This document shows positions 52,669 through 62,757 of a stretch of 64,000 bases of DNA, one piece after another. This stretch comes from Meandrina meandrites. Its lineage: Eukaryota > Cnidaria > Anthozoa > Scleractinia > Meandrinidae. The stretch is from NCBI GenBank assembly GCA_963693305.1, contig OY855907.1:34887801-34951800 (forward strand), in the 5' to 3' direction. The notes below the pieces were generated by a model. The model was not told where the DNA came from. It saw only the letters and a list, made by a program, of their open reading frames with translations, and searched no databases. The position numbers and the translations under genes are program-made. Numbering within the stretch: the first letter of the stretch is position 1; every line of letters begins with the position of its first letter.

Positions 52669-53305
52669 CTACGGCAAAACCATTTTAAACCTTCTTTTTA
52701 TGGCCTTACCCTTAGTATTGTTATCATCCTTTTCCTTTACCTTTTCATTCTCGAGTCGTGCAATTATTCCCTCTGTAATCTGAATGTAGTTACCTGGTTC
52801 GATCTCTCTACTCTCGGTGTGGTACTTTAGTTCAAACAAACTTAAACGACGAGCTTCACGTATGCATATCTTTGCCAATGTCTTAAGCTCATACTTCTGT
52901 GCAACGATTAGTTCAGCCAATACGTCATATCCCGCCTTTGTTTTCACCCTAGAAACCAGGAAATCCTCGCATTTCTGAGTAAGAGTCAATTTGGTACTCA
53001 CGGCATAGGTCCAGAAGAAAGTAACAGTTATCCTTCGTGAACACAGTGTTGTCCCAAGAAGTATCGTAAATGATTCGCAGAAGCTCTTTAATTTCGCTTG
53101 CTCTTTTTCCTGGAAGAGGAATTTCTTCACTGTTCTTCTCCTTAAAGTTCGATGTGAACATCGTCTCAAACACAGGCGACCATATTGCCAACATGCTTCG
53201 GTGAACATGAAATCTCTGTTCTTCGACTACTAGAACGACATCGCTGAACTTCCACGGTTCTGAGAAGTCTGTTGGACGAGCTGAATTGTTATTTGTGGTT
53301 GCCAT
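52669..53305 (-). pseudogene. BTB/POZ gene 5 of array, frameshifted in the BACK region
   Basis: The ATG at 53305 opens MATTNNNSARPTDFSEPWKF and a complete BTB core (SDVVLVVEEQRFHVHRSML, WSPVFETMFTSNF, PLPGKRASEIKELLR). After LCREYQI the frame shifts near plus-strand 52985-52995: paralogs have ITSITQKCEDF where this copy has two bases fewer, so it would read a short wrong tail. The old frame resumes as LTQKCEDFLVSRVKTKAGYD and runs through the BACK-like helices to a Lys-rich end at 52669. The C-terminal Cys domain of the longer copies is missing. A truncated BTB-only product of about 118 residues could still be made. Confidence 0.8.
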
Positions 53306-53679
53306 TGCCCAGCAACCATTACAACCCAGCAAATCCGGCGGAATTATTCTTGTTGTGGCACTTGCTGACCGGAAAATGGCGACAACGCACATGTCTGCCC
53401 TGTCATGTGACTTGGTGACACAAACAACAACTGCCGTGACAACGAGAATCGCAAAAATGAGTCACGCAAATAAATCACGCCTTCACCAGCCAAGGGGAAG
53501 GTGAGTGGTCTATTAATGGCAGTCTGAAAAGTTGTTGCTACCGTATGAGCTAAAAGTACTACTACAGCAACCATCTTCTCAAACTAATTCACAAAACCAC
53601 AGCGGCTGTATACACGTTACAAGAGCGACAACAAAATTATTCACGGCTGCTATATTTATGGCAGATCAACTCAATCGGC

Positions 53680-54130
53680 ATGAATCATGAATCATAGCTG
53701 TAAAATTGGTAGGAATCATGAATCTTCGTGTTTAAAACTTGGGAATCATGAATAACGAGAGTGACTAAAAGAATCATGAATAACGAATGTGGAATATGCT
53801 TCCATCGATATAGAATGTAAACTACGAAACTTCTTAACAGCTATATCACAGAAATGGCCAAAAATAGCATTTCCGAGCGTCTAATTTTCAAAATTTCCTG
53901 GGGGAGCATGCCCCCAGACCCCCCTACTGGATAACACTGAAAACGCGATCCAAATTCTCATCCCTTACCTATCAACTTGACTGTGATTAGGTATGTTACA
54001 CACAGTTAAGTTATTTTCAAAACTGGGTGAAAGCAATGGCAAATGAATCATGAATATCGAAGGAAATTTTTAAATGAATCACGAATCATTGAGGTAAAAC
54101 AAGACAGGAATCATGAATCATGAAAGTCCA
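53680..54130. repeat. Cluster of GAATCATGAAT motifs around a hAT-like G/C block
   Basis: GAATCATGAAT or a one-base variant occurs about seven times (about 53685, 53712, 53743, 53771, 54046, 54074, 54108). Between the groups lies CCTGGGGGAGCATGCCCCCA, GACCCCCCT, a sequence typical of hAT transposon interiors. Probably a decayed element with internal subterminal repeats, which are transposase-binding sites in hATs. Confidence 0.5.
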
Positions 54131-54496
54131 ATGATTCCGCTTCCACCCCCGAAACTCAAGGTGTCAGTCTAAAACTGACTTTGCTAATAAAATTTGATTA
54201 ATAATGATTTTTGATGTGTTGAAAGAATCCAGTTTTCCATTTCCGCAGACAACCACCACCACCGACTGTCAGCCAACTGAGTCCTAAAGTATTCTAGAAC
54301 AATCAGGATCGGAAGCTTGTGGCAGCTTACAACACATCTATACTTGTACACTTGTAGCATTACATCATATATAATTGCCGGACATAATTGACCCATAATT
54401 ACAAGATTCTAGTATGTGCACTGCGGCATTCTAGAATTTTCTAGAAACATATTATCTACATAATGTTCTCCCCAAACTAAGCTGTTCTTTAAAGTA

Positions 54497-55346
54497 CAGT
54501 GGAACCCCGTTAATACGGACACCAAGGGGACAGGCCAAATTGTCCGTATTAACGGGGTGTCCGTATTAAGCGGGGTCTCAGAATAAAAGTCACGGATTCG
54601 ACACGGATACATGTTTTCTCGACGTAAAGACAAAGGCAGACGTTTTCACGGCCACAAAACGTTGTTTAATTGTACTGTAACTGTAACAAATGCAAACTGT
54701 GAACTCTCTGACTAAAATTAATAGTTTTTACGATACACTCGAACTAAACTTTAATAAACTCAACAGTGAAATTATTTGACAATGCCGTAACTTTACTATA
54801 TACAAGAAATAAAACCCATTTCAACAGCAACAGAACGTTTTCTATTAAGTTTACTTTGTAACTGGAACTCGTAACCGTTTTTAAACTCTACCAACCCGTT
54901 TGAAAAAATGGTAACTTTACTTTGCACGGAAGCTTTTAGCTTGCGACACAAGCGATAGATGCAGCAAAAAGCAAACAAAGTTAAAGGGTCAAACACCGGA
55001 AATCACGCTACATGTAGTGAAGTTTCTCTTTGTAATAAAATGGTTTTAACTCTTCGAATTCTGTCATTATTTGACCAGGGTCCAATATCTTCAAGTTAGC
55101 AAATAATCGCGACAATGAAAATTCACAGTGCACAGATAAAATAGTGTCCGTAAAGCGGGGTTGACAATGTATAAGAGTTTGTCACTCGGGACACGGAAAA
55201 GTGTCCGTTGTCCGTATTAACGCGTGTCCGTATTAAGCGGGTTAATTTGAGAGAAAATGTATGAGGTTTTCGTCGGGACCAACGAAACTGTCCGTAATAC
55301 CGGGGTGTCCGTATTAAGCGGGTGTCCGTAGAGCGGGGTTCCACTG
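54497..55346. mobile_element. Tc1/mariner (pogo-like) non-autonomous element, 850 bp
   Basis: The left end CAGTGGAACCCCGTTAATAC and the right end GCGGGGTTCCACTG are inverted, each bounded by TA (54495-54496 and 55347-55348), the target site of this superfamily. Subterminal GTCCGTATTAA-GCGGG motifs are repeated many times at both ends. No transposase frame remains. It lies directly beyond the 3' end of BTB copy 6. Confidence 0.88.
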
Positions 55347-55422
55347 TACATTGCTGTGCACTGGTACAAATATAGCGAGCAATGTTATATTTTTGATTAT
55401 TATACGATGCCGAAGTTCTTGT

Positions 55423-56226
55423 TTACGGAAGAGACTGTATTGTGCTCATTAGTTCTGATAAATGCTGCGCAGTCTGACTCAGGCCAGGGCAGACTGGTGA
55501 CGACGGGGAATTACATTTGTGTGCAGATTGGTCTGTTTTCAATGCTTCTATAAACTGATACGTACTTGCAGCGCCGCCCAAATGTCTATTTAAATGTCCT
55601 TTTGCTCCAATATGAGAATACAGGCATTTGCTTAGATCGCGCACTGTTTTTAGACTATCGGTTTTAACTGCCTTGCACTGTTCCTCGAGTCGTTCAATAA
55701 TTCGCTCAGAAATCTGCAGATAGTTGTCTGGTTCGATCTCGGCACGCTTGGAGTGGTCCTTTAATTGTTTCAAACTTAAACGACGAGCTTCATACACACA
55801 TGTCTTTATCAGTTTTTGTAGCTCATACTCTTGGCCAACGATCAGCACAGCTAACACGTCGCTCTCCTTTCTTGTTTTCACCGCGGAATCCAAGAAATCT
55901 TCGCACTTTTGAGTAATGGAGGTTATCTGATACTCACGAGCAAGATCCAACAGGAAGTAACAATTAGCTTTGGTGACAACTTTCTCTTCCAAAGAAGGGT
56001 ACATTATTTGCAGCAGCTCTTTAATTTCGCTTGCTTTCTTCCCTGGAAGTGGAATTTCATCCTTGTTCTTCTCTTTGAATTCAGAAGTAAACATCTTCTC
56101 AAACACAGGCGACCAAAATGCAAGCGTGCTTCGATGAACGTGAAATCTTTGTTCCTCGACTACAAGAACGACATCACTCAACTTCCAGGGTCCTGAGAAA
56201 TCTAGTGGAACAGTTTGTTTATCCAT
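55423..56226 (-). CDS. BTB/POZ domain protein 6 of array (intact, 267 aa)
   Basis: Single exon, minus strand. Starts MDKQTVPLDFSGPWK. The BTB core is LSDVVLVVEEQRFHVHRSTL, FWSPVFEKMFTSEF and PLPGKKASEIKELLQ. The BACK-like region is LAREYQITSITQKCEDFLD, YELQKLIKTCVYEARRL and QISERIIERLEEQ. The C-terminal 80 residues form a separate small domain (DLSKCLYSHIGAK, QFIEALKTD, HKCNS, HLSELMSTI) shared with the frameshifted copy at 41715-42537, of which this is the intact twin. No Kelch, MATH or zinc-finger partner domain is present, so the C-terminal domain may be the partner-binding part. A 850-bp mariner-like element sits 77 bases past the stop codon. Confidence 0.9.
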   Translation of the reverse strand: MDKQTVPLDFSGPWKLSDVVLVVEEQRFHVHRSTLAFWSPVFEKMFTSEFKEKNKDEIPLPGKKASEIKELLQIMYPSLEEKVVTKANCYFLLDLAREYQITSITQKCEDFLDSAVKTRKESDVLAVLIVGQEYELQKLIKTCVYEARRLSLKQLKDHSKRAEIEPDNYLQISERIIERLEEQCKAVKTDSLKTVRDLSKCLYSHIGAKGHLNRHLGGAASTYQFIEALKTDQSAHKCNSPSSPVCPGLSQTAQHLSELMSTIQSLP

Positions 56227-56545
56227 TGCGCAGACCAGAAGCGATTGCTATCAGTTGTTCTCGAAGTAAGGCTCGATAAATAAACCAATTTTGATTTCTG
56301 TTTCTTCGCGTGACTTGAGGCCGTGCAAACGCTAGTCACGCAAGCCATACGAGTATCCCACAGTACATAGCGTTTCCGCTTTTCTAGCACTGCTTACCAT
56401 TCCCACTCTGTCCGATCGCGGTCCCTCGCTCCCAGGGCGAGGACCAACTCGCACCCACCAAGTTTGAATTGATTTGAATGCCACTAAAAATAAATGCCAA
56501 AATAAAGCTATATTTGCGCTCATCTTGGAACACTTTCTATCCACG

Positions 56546-56609
56546 GCCCAAACAACGGCTCTGAGAAATCTCGTGGACCAGTTGAACTGCTACATTTTGT
56601 GGCAGCCAT
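56546..56609 (-). pseudogene. BTB N-terminal relic at the array edge
   Basis: ATG at 56609 opens MAATKCSSSTGPRDFSEP, the same start as copies 3 and 5, then diverges into unrelated sequence (LFGPW). The DNA upstream (TTAAATTAC, CTGCAG, ATGACACGC, CACGTGA blocks to about 56760) matches the upstream region of copy 3. A promoter plus first 18 codons was left after a break. Confidence 0.7.
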
Positions 56610-56759
56610 TGCACAGAAACATCCGAGCGCCGGATTAAATTACACTGATTTGAAATTGCTGCAGCTCCTTGTTCACTGAATAACTGATGACACGCACGCT
56701 GGTTTGCCTAAACCACGTGAACTAGCATAAATGTCGAATTAAAGATTTAGCAGGCGCTT

Positions 56760-57349
56760 GCTAGCGTTTCCACGTAACACTTCAATGGTATTAACCCTTA
56801 ATATGCTAAGTCCGGATTATTCCGGGATTTGGAGGAATGTCCATTCAACCACTTGTGACGTCACGAATTTGCACGTCAGCAGATTCTTGGGATATGCAAC
56901 TAATACCGGTTGAATAGATCTTTCCACAGGACTGTTCATTTTGACGATTGACTGCAATCTGACAGAGCTAATCAGAAAAAAACGTGATCAGTTTTTGGTG
57001 CAAAATTGGTGGTAAAACGGGCCAATATACCTGTACTTGATCATGGTCTCCTTTCCACAACTTTTCATTGCTAAAGATCGAAACTTTTCAGGTCAAAAGA
57101 AAGGATGTACGGTGTAGAAGGTAGAGAGAATAAGAAAGCAGAGAAAAACGAAAAGCAACGCAGCAGGGAAAAAAAATCGGAACTGTTCGGCAAAAAAGTC
57201 CAAATTTTGGCTTATGCGCATGCGCCAAAGTAAAATATTGTATATTTTTACATGAAATCTTCCTCAAAATCTTACTGCAGTGTAAGAAAATGCATTTCTG
57301 GCAAAGTTTAGAGAAATTTAGCACCCTAGTGCCAAAAAAACAATTTAAT
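56760..57349. other. Intergenic stretch without gene
   Basis: Starts with a TTAACCCTTAATATGCTAAG block whose inverse-like partner (TAAGGGTTAA) lies near 58670. Otherwise no gene or repeat was recognised. Confidence 0.35.
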
Positions 57350-58678
57350 GGTTAAAAAAAACATGTTTTATTATATTACATCAGAAGTCCATAACTAGAA
57401 GTTTACATCTCTGGTAATAGGCTTTGAGATATGTCTTTCGCGTGTACCTCGCGTTCCTCGCGTGTAGGCTATTTTTAGAACAGCTTTGCCGCGAACAAGT
57501 AGCCAATCACATTGAAGTATTTTTTAATTCGCGCCTTTGATTGGTTGAACAAATTTTTGAAGAAAAGCAGAACTGCAGAGGACGAGTGAATTCGAGCGAA
57601 CGGCATTACGAAATTTCTGTTTGTTGGTCATCGTAATTTCCGTTTTGTGAGGATTAAATCGTCCGGACAAGAATCATCAGGCCATCTTTCATCGATGACG
57701 ATAGCATCGAAGTTGTAAAAATTCGGAGCATCCAAATAAGCGAGAGGACCTCAGTGTTTTGGAGTCAGAATACGAAATGGCAGCGGGCAAGATAGACTAA
57801 TTCCGAGTCAAATTCAAAATGCGAAGACACTAAAGGTTAATGGTACTCTCAAGATGAAGACAGGCATTAAGAGAGCAAGTGCATTTTGGCACAGGTTCGT
57901 TGCTATTTTGAAAAACAAAACCGTGGTCCCTGAAGCGCTCAACATCGAGCGCGGAATGAACAGAATGAAGTTTGATTCGTTTGAGAACAACATTCAGAGA
58001 AAACGACAAGTTTGGCGAGTTTCGCATGTTTTTGGAATTATAAGGACGGCATGAAACCAAAAGACTGACTAAGGTAATGTACTTGTTTTAATATGAATAG
58101 AAATACGAGTTTAATTCATCGAACAATGATGATTTCATTCACATCCGTCAAAAGTTTAATTCAAGTTGTGCTTCTCGGGCACTTCGCAGTGTGCAGCTAT
58201 TGTGTTGTGTATGTTGTTCAGTATTTTAACACGAGGATATGCTATACAAAATAAAGACACACTTAAAAGTTTGGGGAACTTCTGTTCATAAATTCTCTCG
58301 TAAATTATAAAAAGTCGACCTGTTTGTTTTGTGAGTTTGTCTACGGAAACCCGGCGACGGGTTGCTTTTTCACTCGCCTTCAAATGCCACTGAACAGACG
58401 TTTGAAATCACTATCTACGATACTACTTCTGTCGAAATATGAGAATTAAAGAGAATGGCCTGTCAAGTGTTTTGATGTGATTTGATTTATTTCACCTGCC
58501 ACTTTCCAAAATATTCGGCCGTAACTTAGAACTCCAATCGTGTCGAAATAGTGGGTTACGTCATTTTCTCGCGAGGCATCAGTTTCTAAAAATAGCCTAC
58601 ACGCGAAAGACATAGCACGCGCCCCAATACCAGATGTAGACTTCTAGTTATGGACTTCTGATTACATGTAAGGGTTAA
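57350..58678. mobile_element. 1.3-kb non-autonomous element with ~115-bp inverted ends
   Basis: TCAGAAGTCCATAACTAGAA, then TTTACATCT and CGCGTGTAGGCTATTTTTAG (57376-57480), are mirrored by CTAAAAATAGCCTACACGCG and TTCTAGTTATGGACTTCTGA (58583-58667). The interior includes a 66-codon frame at 57854 without known relatives. No target duplication was identified. Confidence 0.75.
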
Positions 58679-58873
58679 GGGAACAGGTCAATTTACTTCT
58701 TAGTGTGTTTTTTTGACGAAAATCTAATTTATGGAGCTAAATCAACCTGAAGCGAGCAAAATGTCGTATGATTTAGGATTTTAGGTATTTTAGCTTAAAT
58801 TGCGTCAGTTTCTCGATCTCGTTGGTTTTATTTTCACTCCCGGCGTCTAAAATCTATATCATAAAGCAAAAGA

Positions 58874-59023
58874 GAAGCCTAAGCCATGTTTTATACTGTC
58901 ATAACACACGACGGGCATTTGAGAACAGAAAACATTCGCCTGCGGCTCATGTTTTCTACATTTCCCTCGTGTTCTCAAATGCCCGTCGTGTTTTATGACA
59001 GTATAAAACATGGCTTAGGCTTC
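58874..59023. mobile_element. 150-bp near-perfect palindromic MITE
   Basis: GAAGCCTAAGCCATGTTTTA, then TACTGTCATAA and ACGACGGGCATTTGAGAAC, is mirrored by GTTCTCAAATGCCCGTCGTG, TTTTATGACAGTA and TAAAACATGGCTTAGGCTTC. Arms of about 53 bases differ at one or two positions. Confidence 0.9.
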
Positions 59024-59407
59024 TTTATTTGTTAACTAAATGAATGGCAGTTTCAATGTGACTGTTTTATTATTTTACTTCAAAACGCTTTCAAATTTCT
59101 ATTTTTTTTTTATCTTTACATATATATTTAAAACAATTCTGTTTTAGTAAGATGGATCAGCATACATATGTTACAATTACAGTTATGTTTACTTCGGGCA
59201 TAGCGCCGAGACAAGGTGGTGCAACGGTTCGTGCAGACGCGTTGCTGTAAGTTGGGTCAAACAAAACATCAAGGTCGTCGAATTTGGCAAGCTCACACGA
59301 GCTATAAATTTTGATATTGCCCAAGCTTTCTTTCTGTAGCGGCATTCTATATTGTATCTGCTACTTTTTGGCTTTTTAAAATTGTTAAATATTGGACGAG
59401 GTTGGGC

Positions 59408-59508
59408 ATAATAGCGAGAATTATCAAGGCCGTGGTTGGTTTAATCCGCCTCAGCCTTCGGCTTCGGCAGGTAACACAAACCGAGGCCTTCGATAATTTC
59501 GCTATCAT
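59408..59508. mobile_element. 101-bp palindromic MITE
   Basis: ATAATAGCGAGAATTATCAA and GGCCGTGGTTGGTTT are mirrored by CACAAACCGAGGCCTTCG and ATAATTTCGCTATCAT, with several mismatches. Confidence 0.75.
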
Positions 59509-59654
59509 GCGAAATAAACGGCACGATGCAGAAGCGATGACGTTTCACAAGGGGTCTTAATAATTTTCTGGAAATTAAGGTAAATAAAAGTAGCTGACAA
59601 CTTATGTGCTGAATGATTATTCATCAAAAGTTACGTTATCTTGAAGCGTGAGAT

Positions 59655-60123
59655 CCGATAGGTCAAATCAGACGGAGTTATAAAAATTACTGCAGCACCT
59701 CACTCAGCTTCGTCAGTGAATGCACATAGATTTGCCTTGCTCACGTGACCTGGCATAAATTTCGAATTAAAAATGAGTCACGCGATCTCAAACGATTTCC
59801 CCAAAAGGTAAGGGTTGACATGTTTGTCGCACGGAGTTTTGAGGCCCGATGGAATAACGCTGTTAAACTTTTCTCGTGCCTTTCTTCTCAGTTTAAAGCA
59901 TGGTTGCCTAATAAGCATTACAGCTACACAAAAAGATGACGTGACACGGGTAGAAGAAGATTTCGGCACACGTGAAATTTCTGATTATTCACACACTGTT
60001 CATACCAAATTTTTGAGATTATAAGGTGACTTTTAGTACCTACGAAGAAATTATTTTAACCCATTTGCTGCAAAAAAAGTTTCTTCACATGTGGATCATA
60101 ATTCCATAATACAAATAGGATCA
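59655..60123. repeat. Orphan copy of the BTB copy 3 upstream region
   Basis: Blocks in the same order as at 42570-43112: AAATCAGACGGAGTTATAAA, CTGCAGCACC, CTCACGTGACCTGGCA, GAGTCACGCGATCTCAAA, GATGGAATAACGCTGT, CATGGTTGCCTAA, CACGTGAAATTTCTGATTAT and ATACAAATAGGATCACCA. On its left side, where the BTB start codon would lie on the minus strand, there is no BTB sequence. It is a duplicated promoter/5' region without its gene. Confidence 0.8.
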
Positions 60124-60755
60124 CCACGGTATTTTTTTTCCAGCCCCCGGGGGGGGGGGGGGGGGGAGGCGGAAAGTGCCCGCGCTGACTTTGAACGTTT
60201 ATAACTTTTTCAAAATTCAACCAAACGCTGCCAAACTTTACGAGTTTTTCTAAAATTTATCTGGGAATAAATTGGTAGGATAGGTTGTTGTGTCTGGAAC
60301 TCGACGTTACCATGGCAACGTCATTTTGAAAGACATGTTTTTCCAAATTTGTAATTTTTGTGTTTCCATTAATAAAACTTAACTTTAATTCAACTATTTT
60401 CACCTCTTTTAGTTTTTTTTGCACTGTTTTATAGATTTTGAGTATTTTTCAGTAATTTTGGGCGGTTTTCTGATGTTTTGGAAAAATTTTGAAATCCAAG
60501 ATGGCAGATCCAAGATGGCGGCTGTTTTGACATCATGATGTAATTGTCACGCGATGTGACGTCATCACCGCACGTGACGTATATAAAAAGATAGATTTTT
60601 TGACATACTATATATCCTGTAAGTTTTATTGCGATTGCTTAAATATTCTGGAAGTTACGGAGGCGGGGACGGACCCCCCCCCCCCCCCCCCCCCCGTCTG
60701 AAAAGATCCAAAAAAGCCCGGTATGAATACGGTTAAAAATTGAAGGTAATTTCAA
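60124..60755. other. Repeat-like stretch bounded by poly-G and poly-C runs
   Basis: A G21 run near 60147 and a C19+ run near 60677 bound about 530 bases. These hold two AAGATGGC motifs and several CACGTGACGT/TGACGTCA-like sites (60545-60590). It looks like a dispersed element with opposite homopolymer ends. No gene. Confidence 0.4.
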
Positions 60756-60874
60756 TATTAAACAATTAGATTATGAGCTCGAGATTTCTATCGCGTGATA
60801 GTTGACGAGGGCGCAGCCCGAGTCAACTATCACGCATAGAAATCGAGAGCGAATAATCTAATTGTTTTAGTATA
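60756..60874. mobile_element. Palindromic MITE with AAACAATTAGATTAT ends
   Basis: AAACAATTAGATTATGAGCT and CGAGATTTCTATCGCGTGAT are mirrored by ATCACGCATAGAAATCGAGA and GCGAATAATCTAATTGTTT. The inner dyad is AGTTGACGAGGGCGCAGCCC. A second hairpin element follows at once. Confidence 0.8.
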
Positions 60875-61080
60875 AATCTTTTCTGGAACAGCCTCGACCA
60901 GTAAACTGTCTAAATCTTCTTCACGGACACTTCGAAAACGTAAAGAAACGGCCGCCATTTTGTTAGCAAGGGCACACTGCTACGCTACTCACTATCTATC
61001 ACAGAATAGATAGTGGGTAGCGTAGCCAATCAGAGCGCGGCATTTGTGATAGAACTCTAGTAGATTTATACTAAAACAGC
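60863..61080. mobile_element. Abutting MITE with TGTTTTAGTATAAATCT ends
   Basis: TGTTTTAGTATAAATCT on the left is mirrored by AGATTTATACTAAAACA on the right. Inside, GCTACGCTACTCACTATCTA and TAGATAGTGGGTAGCGTAGC form a second palindrome (60980-61026). Confidence 0.75.
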
Positions 61081-61228
61081 TTAGAAAGGTAAAAAAACAC
61101 CATCGAAAAAAGTAAAAAAAACTGAAGTAGTGGCTAAGGAAGATCGATTAAGAGGGATTTCGAACAAACAGCCGTGAAAACATGAGCATAATTTTTCAAC
61201 TCGCCCTGTCCGTGAGATAGCAAGATAG

Positions 61229-61344
61229 CAACCTCGTCCCAGGGTCCCCATCTCCAGCACTCACCCCCATAGCAAGAGAGAAAGGGAGGGGGGCAGGGGG
61301 GGGGGGGGGGGGGGGAGGATAGAGAGACCGTGGGAACGAAGTAG
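61229..61344. mobile_element. CAACCTCG-family MITE, worn copy
   Basis: Starts CAACCTCGTCCCAGGGTCCC and ends GAGAGACCGTGGGAACGAAG, then TAG. A poly-G run is inside. No target duplication was recognised. Confidence 0.65.
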
Positions 61345-61669
61345 GTGAGGTAGTTCCTTTGAGGCTAAAAGGCTGAAATTTATTTTTGACAGGTTAAAAC
61401 TGTTACTATAGTAACAGTATGTCAGAAAAGATGACGAAACATTTTTCATCAGTTAATTGCCTTTTGTTAGAGTCAACTGTGGGAGCGTTCCTTTTGACCA
61501 ATCTAAATCCGGATTTAGCGATCGAATATTAAATTTCCCGTTTCCGGCGGGAGAAGAGAAGGTGGGATGGAGTATTCCCAAGGTAAAAGAAAAAAGAAAA
61601 ATGACTACCTAACGCATGCGGACAGCCATATCACCCGGGCAGTCACAGCCATGGACAGCTGTTTCGGCC

Positions 61670-61787
61670 CAACCTCGTCCCCAGGGCCTTCTCCGCGACG
61701 ATTTTCAAAATGGCGGCTCGTCGGAAGAAGACCCGTTTCTCCTGCCCGCCATTTTGAAAAGCAGAGAAGGCCCTGGGGACGAGGTTG
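61670..61787. mobile_element. CAACCTCG-family MITE (118 bp) with perfect 9-bp target duplication
   Basis: Ends CAACCTCGTCCCCAGGGCCT and AGGCCCTGGGGACGAGGTTG; the inner arms ATTTTCAAAATGGCGG and CCGCCATTTTGAAAA (bar one base) also pair. GTTTCGGCC stands directly outside both ends (61661-61669 and 61788-61796). Confidence 0.93.
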
Positions 61788-61939
61788 GTTTCGGCCTTGT
61801 TAGGCCTCATCAGCATGGCACAGCCGTCGGGCAGCAGTGTTCGAGTGTGTCACTGTTTTTTTTTTTATTCCCAAGGTGGCGGGAAACGGGAGAAACTGAG
61901 AAAACATTCGCAACATTTCGTTATATTTTGCAATAGAAA

Positions 61940-62757
61940 TGGGACAAACAGGAGGCCCCCCCCCCCCCCCCCCACTATGGAAAGAGACGGGAAGCGGGAG
62001 TAGAAAATACTGGAAGCGGATGTCCAGACTCCCCCCCCCCCCCTCCCCCTCCCCCTGTCATATACCTCAAACCAACCAAAATGTCTACGAGGCCACCTTC
62101 AAATGTTCCCTTTTTTAAGTACTAACAATTTGAAAGATTCCCTATTCCTTTGAAAGTTAATAAAGAGGAAGGGGAGGGGGAAGAGGAACTACCGAGTTAA
62201 CTTTGCGAAATACCAATCGGATGGTTAAAAGGGTAAACCACAGACTTACCATAGTATGTTTGTGCGCGTGGTCAAAAAAAGCCAACGTAATTATTAAATT
62301 TCTTCAATAGTTGTTATTGCAAATAGTTAAGCTTCCTAAAATCGGCTTTTACGGCTGTGTATTTGTGATAAAATGAAATATTTTGGCCTTGTTAAGGCTT
62401 GTTTTTATGCCGTTTTTGTGGTGATTTGAAGCGTGCGAGAGCAGTTTTATGAGTTAAACTTTTCAACTCAGTATGAAACATAGAGTATTCACACAAGCAC
62501 CGAAAAACCGGGTGCTGCCTCTGGACTGTAGTCGACTAGTTTCCATCATAGTTCCCGGTACTCGGAAGAACAGTCTTCAAACTACAGTCTGGCCTAATTT
62601 AAGTCCCGGATCAGTCAGCGAATTGATTGTCCTTATAAAACTAGCTGGAACATCAAATGAGGTCACAAATTTGAGTTTTTCCTGTGATCTCTACGACGAG
62701 CTGGGACAGTTAATGCAATTTTCATAGAATTTGATCAGGATAACTGCCAATGTCGAC
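61940..62757. other. Low-complexity and unassigned stretch
   Basis: C-runs near 61957-61973 and 62030-62060 and a CTCCCCCTCC tract. An 84-codon frame at 62473-62727 has no recognised domain and no splice evidence. Confidence 0.35.

Noticed and set aside
57854..58054. 66-codon plus-strand frame within the 57.3-58.7 kb element
   Set aside because: No recognised domain, and an overlapping minus-strand frame of similar length; not enough to call a gene.
62473..62727. 84-codon plus-strand frame
   Set aside because: Composition is protein-like but there is no known domain, splice signal or neighbour support.
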